Below the pieces are notes generated by a model. It was not told the DNA's origin. It made no database searches and saw only the letters and a program-made list of their open reading frames with translations. A stretch of 64,000 nucleotides of DNA from Hansfordia pulvinata (Eukaryota; Ascomycota; Sordariomycetes; Xylariales), in the NCBI GenBank assembly GCA_006538405.1, contig BJKQ01000001.1:3410001-3474000 (forward strand). The letters are read 5' to 3'. This document shows positions 57,196 to 64,000 of this stretch, piece by piece (positions within the stretch are counted from its first letter, which is position 1; each line of letters begins with the position of its first letter). The position numbers and the translations under genes are program-made.

Positions 57196-58804
57196 GGCTC
57201 TGATTGGGCGGCAGGGGCGAGCAGGACAAGAAGGAGCGTGGTGCGCGGTGCGCGAGGCGGGATGCGGGTAGGCGAGAGCGGGAGCAGGTGGCGCGCAGAG
57301 CAGCACAGGGCGACGCGGGAGGCAGAGCAGAAGGCGGGTGCGTGGTGGTTGCAGGAAGGAGGTCGTATGTTTTACAAGCGAAGGAGCGCGTGACAAAGAT
57401 TCTCGGGCAGCTGACGCCGGCGAGCCAGTAGAGTTGAAGGTCGTCGGAGCAGAGGGAGGGAGGAGAGTGGGAGGAGAGGCAAGGTGGTCACCGTTGTATC
57501 TCAGGAGGGCCGGTCGCTTACGTCGTGTGTCGCAGGCGCCGGAAGCAGGAATTGGAAGTGGCCTGCTCGCGGCAGGTGCAACCAGGGCGGGCCAGGCCAG
57601 AGAGCTCCTGCCCTGCGTGGCCGAATGGATGCCAGCGAGGCCAGTACCTGATGGGTACAGACCCGCGCACGGGGCTGCGTGCCGTCGCAAGGTACTGTGT
57701 CGTTCCTAAACATGGCCTAGGCAGGTACGGAGTCATTAATTATGATTCTTATTACTCGCCATCCCTAAAAGTGGGCTGGTCCTGGGAGCCTGCCCGGGAC
57801 CTACTCGTAGTACTGGCAGCTTTCGCCTACAAGTAAAATTATCTGGTTTGGAAATTACTTCTCGCACCTCTACGAGTACAGCTTGCAGGTGAAGATTACG
57901 AGTATCAACTGGTTCGTTCAACCCATCGGAACCTTAGTACCTCTACCTGAGGGCGTCGAGCTTCTCAAGAAAGGCTTCGACACTGGAACCAGGCTACATA
58001 CCTACCTAGCCTGGCATTAAGTACCTCCTGCCAATATAAGGACCATTACCCCAGGCAAAGAGGTGCACCACCCACGTCTGATGGCAAGCAGAAAGACAGC
58101 AGCCGGCAAGGCTCGAGTCGTGGGTTGGGCGTCCCAGCCGGTCTGTCGAAACTTGAAACAAGCGTTCCATCGCATGTGAATAAATTTCTCTTGGTCTCCT
58201 ATCTGCCTGCGTGGGTCCAGGGGTGGCACGTTTTGGCGAGACGCGCTCGGCCGCCAGCAATCGCGTGTCGCGCACATAAGTGGTAAGGTACCATAGGTAC
58301 GAGCATTTATGTTTCCCCCCAGATGGTGGGCTAGGTACCCTGAGCGTTATCGGCCTGCATGCAGGTATGCAAGCTTAGGTTATCAGCTGCTTGGCGTGTA
58401 CAGTACGAGTACCTTGATCGGTACACAGTCCCGCTCACTGAAGGCTGGCAACATCAATGTACCTACTCCGTGGATCGGTCTCTTTGGTACGAGAATCCCG
58501 CCGATTACCTGATTAGGCAAACACCTCAAGCTGTTTCTTGGCGAATGCGACTTCCTCAAAGGATGGGGCTGGGGCGCAGATGCCTCATCACCAGTTCGTG
58601 TCACGACCATTTGACTGGGACGACCACTTTACCATTGTCACAACCAAAACCATCATGGACCATCCACTGGAACTCGAACCAATGCAAATGTCAATATTCG
58701 CTGACGCCTATCTGCGCGAACGCACAACACAATGACTCACACGAGCTTCCCTTGGTCGGCCGCATGTCTCAAACAGCCCTCCACCGTCCATCTGCTTGCT
58801 CTTA
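57196..58804. other. Intergenic region between URA6 and the NRPS-like gene
   Basis: About 1.6 kb with the URA6 promoter and the 3' flank of the reductase gene. GTAC-centred motifs occur at 57802-57809, 57871-57879 and 58403-58412. No gene supported. Confidence 0.5.
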
Positions 58805-61800
58805 TCACCCCCACTGTGGCAGCCAGCTCTGCAGAAACAGCTTCACGTACCCCTCCTCAAGGATGCGTGGCGCCCCTCGCAAACTGGGCATGAATTCCTG
58901 CGCCGTCGTCGTCTCGAACAGCACGTCTCGCCCTTCGACATCGCTCGGTCTCATGTGCTGCGTAAAGTAGTCGGCCAGCTTCACGGCCGGGTTCCTGGCT
59001 TCTTCGCCCCTCGCCGCACTCTCCTCCAGCCGCATCAGCCACTCGCCGTATGTCACTGTCTCAAACTCGAGTCCTACCGCCCGCAGCTCCGCCAGCAGGT
59101 CCGCCCAGCGGAACGTGCGTGGGTTGACCAGATTGAAGAAGATGGGCTCCTCCCCAGTGGTCGAGGTGTGCGACCTCCGCGCCAATTCCTGGCTTAGTTC
59201 GAGGATTCCCGCCGCCAACGTATCGACTGGCAGCCACGCGCACGCCTGTTTTTGCATTCGTCAGTACTTTGAACAATGCGCAGGGTCGCGCGGGCAATAC
59301 TGACCTCGTTCAGATCCGGCAGGGCCTTCATTGCCAGCGCCGACCTGATCATCGACGGCACCATCTCTTGGTCGTTCCAGATGCCGTTCTCCGCGTCGCC
59401 AACGACTTGACCTATCCGAAGCACGCAAGCGCGCGCGCCCGCCGCCGCGGCGTTCATGACCATGTGCTCGCCTACGAGCTTCGACTGTGCGTAGCCCATG
59501 GCCGCCGTGTGGCCAAACTCGTGCACCGCGTCTTCTGCGACCAGCGCGGGCCCTTGCCGGCTATGGGCTGTCGAAACCGACGAGCAGAACATCAGCCGTG
59601 CCGGCTGTGGCCGAGAGACGGACAAGGAGAATTTGATCAGGTTCTGGAGCCCCACGAGCTGGGGCTCGAACGATTGCAGCTGCAGATTGAAGTTGACGGG
59701 CCAGGCCACGTGGATGATCAGCGTCGCCTCGCTCCGCAGCTTCTTGAAGATTGGCTCTCTCAGCCCAAAGTCTTCCTTGCTGAGATCGCTCGTTAGGGCT
59801 GCTACCTTGTCCATACTGGGCCTGTCGAGCTTGATCTTCCTCTTCTCCAGCGACTGCACAACTCTATCCATTGGCTTCTGGCCCCTGACTAGGCAGTACA
59901 CCTTTCGGATGTAGCTGCTCCTGGTGAATTTGGCCAGCAAGTGAGCCCCCATGGACCCGGTGGCACCCGTCAGGATCACGACGTCTCCAAAGTCGGAGTA
60001 CTTATTAATCATGGAAGAGATGAGCTCGGGGCTGGGGCCGGTTCTTTCTGCCTTGCCTTGGCCCAGGGCGTGCACATGGTCAGCCAGCCCTCGGATCGTG
60101 CGCTGCTCATAGACGACGTTCGCCCCTAGCGTGCTGCCCTTGAGATCAATGGTCGACTGGATCTTGCGCCCCAGCTGAATGGCCTGGAGCGAATCGACGC
60201 CTGCCGCGAACAGGTCCGTATCCAACGAGTCCAGGGCAGTGCCCATGACCTCTTCACAGGACCTTTTCAGGAACTCCTCGAGATCGGGCAGGCTCAGCGA
60301 CAGGAATTTCCGGTCGTCGCCTTTTTCGCTCCGGGAATAGAGCTCATCGATCTCTTCCGCAAATTCCTTGTACAGCCGGGCGCGGATGATGGTCCCCTTG
60401 TCTGTCTGCGGATACGTGCTGTCGGAAGAGAGGACCTTGACCATTTCCGGTGCAATCTGGGCGAATCTTTCGGCCTGGGCATTGACGGCGACAATGGTTG
60501 GCCAGATGGTCTCGAGGTATTGCTCGTCTGTCAGGTGGTCGCTCTCCGGTGCCCGGAACAGCAGGAGCCCCGGAAACGCCCTGTCCACGCCGACGACAAC
60601 GGCCTCGCGGACTAGACCGGAGTCGCGAAGAAGGCCTTCCATGGGCAAGGGCAGGACCTTCTCGCCGTTGACGAGCGTGATGCGGTCGTCCAGACGGGCA
60701 ATGTACTTCCAGGCGTCGGGTATCTCGGGGTGGGGCAGGAAGACGTCGCTCGTCCGGAAGCAGCCGGGTGCCGGGTCATCTGAGTTGCTGCAGGACAGCG
60801 AGGGGAGGCCGGCGAGGTAGACGAGCTCATACGAGCCGTCGCCCAGGGGGTCCAAGTAACAGTGGTCGCGGATGCTGGGGAAGAAACGCATGTAGTTCCA
60901 CGCGCCGTCGGCGGGCTCTCCGGGCTCTCGCTGGCTGGTGCCGGTCAGACCGCCCTCGGTGCTGCCAAAGGTGACGGATAGCGGCACGCCTTGGCCGGCG
61001 AGCATGTCGCCCAGCTCGTCGGGGGTGCGGGAGCCGCTCGAGGTGACCATGCGGGCGACCTTGAGGTATGCGACGCCGCGGCGCTGCTCGGCCAGCAGGC
61101 CCAGGACGTAGGGGACGACGTGGACGGCCTCGGGGCGGACGGTCTCGATGGCGCCAATGACGTTGTCGGCGGTCAGGGGCAGGGCGGCGCTGTACATGCT
61201 GGCGCGCTTGCGCATGTACATGGCCTGCATGAGGACGGAGAGGCCGTGCATGTGGTAGAGAGGCAGGGAGCAGAAGTTGTGAAAGCCGGGGCCGAGGACG
61301 GCGTGGGTGAGGAGGGCGCGGTGAGGGAGAAAGATGGGCTTGGGCAGACCCGTCGAGCCGGACGAGTGCAGGATCATGGCCACCTTGTGCGTCTCCTCGT
61401 CCGGGTCGATGTCTTGACGCCAAACCGTCCTCCCCGTCCCTGTTGCCGTTGCTGTTGCTGTTGCCGCTGTTGCTGTTGCTGCAGTTGCTCCTGCTGCTTC
61501 TTGGTCTGTTGCCGCCGGCAGCATTTCTTGGGCTCTATACTGGTCGCCCGTCGGCACGCAGACGGCCTGGAGGGGGGTGTCGGGGACTCGCGGCCGACGG
61601 CCTCGATGACGGCGGCCAGGCGCGGGTTGCCCGGGCCGTAGACGACGGCGGTGCAGTCGGTCTTGGCCAGCAGGTTGCAGACAGCGACGGGCTGGATGCG
61701 CAGCGACAGGCACAGCACGGCATAGCCCAGCCGGCTCAGGGCGAAGAGGGTCACGACATAGTCGACGTTGGAGGGTGCCAAGAGCGCCACCGTTTGACGG

Positions 61801-62262
61801 GGGCTGTTTTTCTGTTGGGTTGAAGGGGCATGCGTCAGTCATTGAACTTTCTGCCCTGGACCACCTCTCTCTCTCTCTCTCTCTCTCTCTCTTCAACTTT
61901 GGATACCACCATAATTGTTGGGCTATATGGTCTGGGAATGATGGCAATCCCCATCATGTTTGAAGAAGAGGAAGGCAGAGAAGGAAAAGGAGCCCGCGTG
62001 TGTGAGTTGCACTCACAGGGACAGGCTCGAACCCCTCGGCAACAAGGAGGCGGGCGCATGCGTCGACAAAGCGGTCCAGCTGGGCGCCGGTGAAGTACTC
62101 GTAGTCGTCGATGCTGGTGTCGCGGCGCGGGTAGCCGAGGATGGGCTGGGGCGGGTCGTCGGCGGCGCGGTGGCGGATGATGTCGTCGAGGACCCGCAGG
62201 TGTCCGTACTCGTCGCGGACGGCGTCGAGGCCGTCGCCGGCGCCGCCGGCTTTGCTTGCCAT
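58805..62262 (-). CDS. NRPS-like carboxylate reductase (A-T-R), one apparent frameshift
   Basis: Exons 62017-62262, 59305-61811 and 58805-59245 (introns 205 and 59 bp, all phase 0) give about 1064 residues. The adenylation domain shows SNVDYVVTLFALSRLGYAVL, core A3 LHSSGSTGLPKP (about 230), A5 VTFGSTEGG, RLDDRITLVNGEK and a late TDKGTIIRARLYKEF. The carrier site is GVDSLQAIQLG (about 620). The thioester reductase domain has the Rossmann motif LTGATGSMGAHLL (about 695) and the catalytic YAQSK (about 856). Such enzymes activate a carboxylic or amino acid and release it reductively as aldehyde or alcohol. Frame is lost at the G6 run 61572-61577 on the plus strand; one added base joins VGRESPTP to PLQAVCVPTGDQ and makes exon 2 length divisible by three. 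Substrate unknown; no condensation domain. Confidence 0.9.
61865..61892. repeat. (CT)14 microsatellite
   Basis: Uninterrupted dinucleotide run inside intron 1 of the NRPS-like gene, on the transcript a purine (GA) tract. Confidence 0.95.
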
Positions 62263-64000
62263 TGTTGCTGGCTCTGTGTGTCGGTTTTTTTTTCTTCTTT
62301 TGGCCGAGGGGAAGGGGACTTCGACTGAATTGTTGTCTATTATTTGTGGAAAGAGCCCAATGGGCTTTGGTGATATCCCCGTCTTGACCCGGAGCAGAAG
62401 ATCGAGAGGAAGAGGAGGAGGAGGAGGAGGAGGAGGAGGAAGAGGAGAGGGGAGGGAGACGGGGGAGGGAGTCAGTCAGAGTCAAGCGACTTATTGACCG
62501 GTGCAGAGTTGGGCAAGTGGGCGAGTGAGTGAGGAGCTGAGAGTTAGGTTTCGGACTTGACTTATTTTCAAGGGAGACGCGAGACGAAGCGGTTCGGGAC
62601 AGGCGGAGGATCAGGTCATGATCCAGGACAGGACAGAGGGAAAGAAGCTCGACACTGACCCCCGAGGATTCCCCGCCATGTCTTTGGCGCCCGCCCGCCC
62701 GCTCGCTGGCGGCAGAGAGCGACATTACGGTACGGGGCCATGGTGGGATCGAGCCGGGCCGAGTCGAGTCGAGTCGAGTCGAGTCGAGTCGAGGTGAGGT
62801 GAGGCGAGGCGAAGCGAGGCCCGGCCAACCAGCCGGCCGGGAATAGTCCACCGCCACACCGACAAGGCCCGTTTCCAGGGTCCAGCGAGGTGGGAGCGGC
62901 TACCTGCGTGCCTGCGTACTGCTTCACTCGTGTGCCAATGCACACTCGCACTACGAGGACGGCAGCGCTGCCCAGAGACGTCTGGGGGTCGTCCACTGCG
63001 GGGCCACATGCGGTAGATCGAGGCAGCCCGGCACACTACGGATACGTGCTCCAAGGTTATTAGGCACTACGAGCGCCCATTTGTGGGCAAAGTGTGAATC
63101 CATCCCACTGGCTCGTATTACGAGTTCCGAGTAGAGGGGAGGCCGGGTACTCGTAGGGAGGGAGGGAAATAGAAAGATAGAAAGACACACAGAGAGAGAG
63201 AGGCGGGGGCCGGACGTCTCGGCGGCTTGCGTTGTTAGCTGGAATCCTCCCCCCTCCCCCCCCCCCCCCTTCTGTCATAGTTACCTTTTACCTACCTTAA
63301 GCCACGAGTTTTATAGTACTGTGCTGTACCCGCGCCGCGCGCCGGAGCATAGAATTCGCACTAGCTCCCTAGGACGGTTGTCTGACAGGCCCGGCGTTGG
63401 GATAGTCGCGGGATATGATGGGGAGTCAGTCCAACTTTGGGAACTTGAGGTTGTCGCGGTTGAGGCCAGAAATGATTTGGAATGGGCGAAGGGGGGGACG
63501 GGGACGAGCCTCGGCTTGTCCAGTCCCCTCTGCCGGCTCAACTGGCATCGATGTACGCGTATGTAGGGCTGGGTCGTTCCAGGATATATAGGGGTTTTAT
63601 CAAGGGGGGTAGGCCTGTAGGAGTAGGTAGTAAGGGTTTGCCCTGCTTTTTCTCTGGCTTGTCATACTCATACCTAATAATCCGCTGTTGGCAGCAGTAA
63701 AGTAAGGTATCTACCGTATCTATCGCGCTATTCCAGAGTTGCGAGTCTTGTTACCCATTTTCCGGCCGAGGAACACTCCCAACGTGCCCGTACACCGCAA
63801 AGGTACAAAGTACGGCAATCTGTGTACCTAGGATAGATATCTCAAAAAAAGGTAGGGTGATTGCAAGGACGGGTACGAGTAGGGACTTGGGCACGAGTAC
63901 TCTACTTATCTACATGTATGCACTACATAAGGTAGGTACGAGTAGGTGGTAGGCGACTCGAATCTGGGACCAGCCCAATGGAGGACGGGTTCCCCGCCCA
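62263..64000. other. Upstream region of the NRPS-like gene
   Basis: About 1.7 kb to the window edge without a supportable gene. It contains GAG-rich purine sequence (62412-62446), a (GAGTC)6 repeat, a C-rich run near 63247-63269, and GTAC-centred motifs at 63147-63155, 63873-63881 and 63936-63944. Confidence 0.5.
62761..62790. repeat. (GAGTC)6 tandem repeat
   Basis: Six exact pentamer units followed by degenerate GAGGT/GAGGC units to about 62820, 500 bp upstream of the NRPS-like start codon. Confidence 0.93.

Noticed and set aside
61835..62857. 340-codon minus-strand frame
   Set aside because: Spans the (GAGTC)n, GAG and CT repeats and the intron and first exon of the NRPS-like gene in another frame.

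Overview
The window is nuclear DNA of a filamentous ascomycete (Pezizomycotina, most likely Sordariomycetes; a hypocrealean fungus is plausible but cannot be proved from this sequence alone). The reasons are: single-gene transcription units, short GT-AG introns of about 50-200 bp with GTAAGT/GTGAGT-type donors and CAG acceptors, GC-rich coding regions with low-complexity Ser/Gln/Gly tracts, and fungal families such as Trs85, Ufe1, Rad4, Atp19 and an NRPS-like A-T-R reductase. No tRNA, rRNA or CRISPR was recognised.

Layout, left to right: a 5'-truncated PhzF-family protein (+, 1-948); two BTB/POZ-type proteins (-, 1557-2324 and 4148-5329); the Rad4/XPC nucleotide excision repair protein (-, 6325-9447), divergent from a two-AN1-finger, Cuz1-like protein (+, 10161-11151); the mitochondrial fission protein MTP18 (-, 11690-12690), divergent from ATP synthase subunit k/Atp19 (+, 13329-13796); the ER syntaxin Ufe1 (+, 15366-16614); aspartate aminotransferase (+, 19976-21538); the TRAPP subunit Trs85 (+, 26746-29106); a 539-bp non-autonomous TA-flanked inverted-repeat element (29360-29898); the proteasome regulator PI31/Fub1 (+, 30702-32020); an orphan reading frame without a usable start codon (+, about 33274-34323); a roughly 930-residue disordered/coiled-coil protein (-, 35345-40686); a secreted hydrolase-like WSC protein (-, 44845-46598); eIF3m (+, 53168-54565); a membrane-anchored UMP-CMP kinase (-, 56047-57195); and an NRPS-like carboxylate reductase (-, 58805-62262). 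Most of these are housekeeping genes with no operon-like relationship. The secondary-metabolism gene is the NRPS-like reductase, with no recognised tailoring partner inside the window.

Two features cut across the whole window. First, six genes are each broken by one or more apparent frameshifts, nine in total, and every one is explained by loss of one base in a G/C run or GC-rich repeat. Adding the base restores both family-like protein and intron phase, so these look like systematic consensus errors rather than pseudogenes. Second, the unusually long intergenic spaces (up to 6.5 kb) are peppered with a palindrome-forming motif, TACGAGTA/TACTCGTA, and with GGTAGGTA/TACCTACC blocks. Both are almost absent from coding exons and have no function I can name. 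Splice sites and frames given below were worked out by hand from the sequence; family assignments come from recognised motifs, not from a database search.
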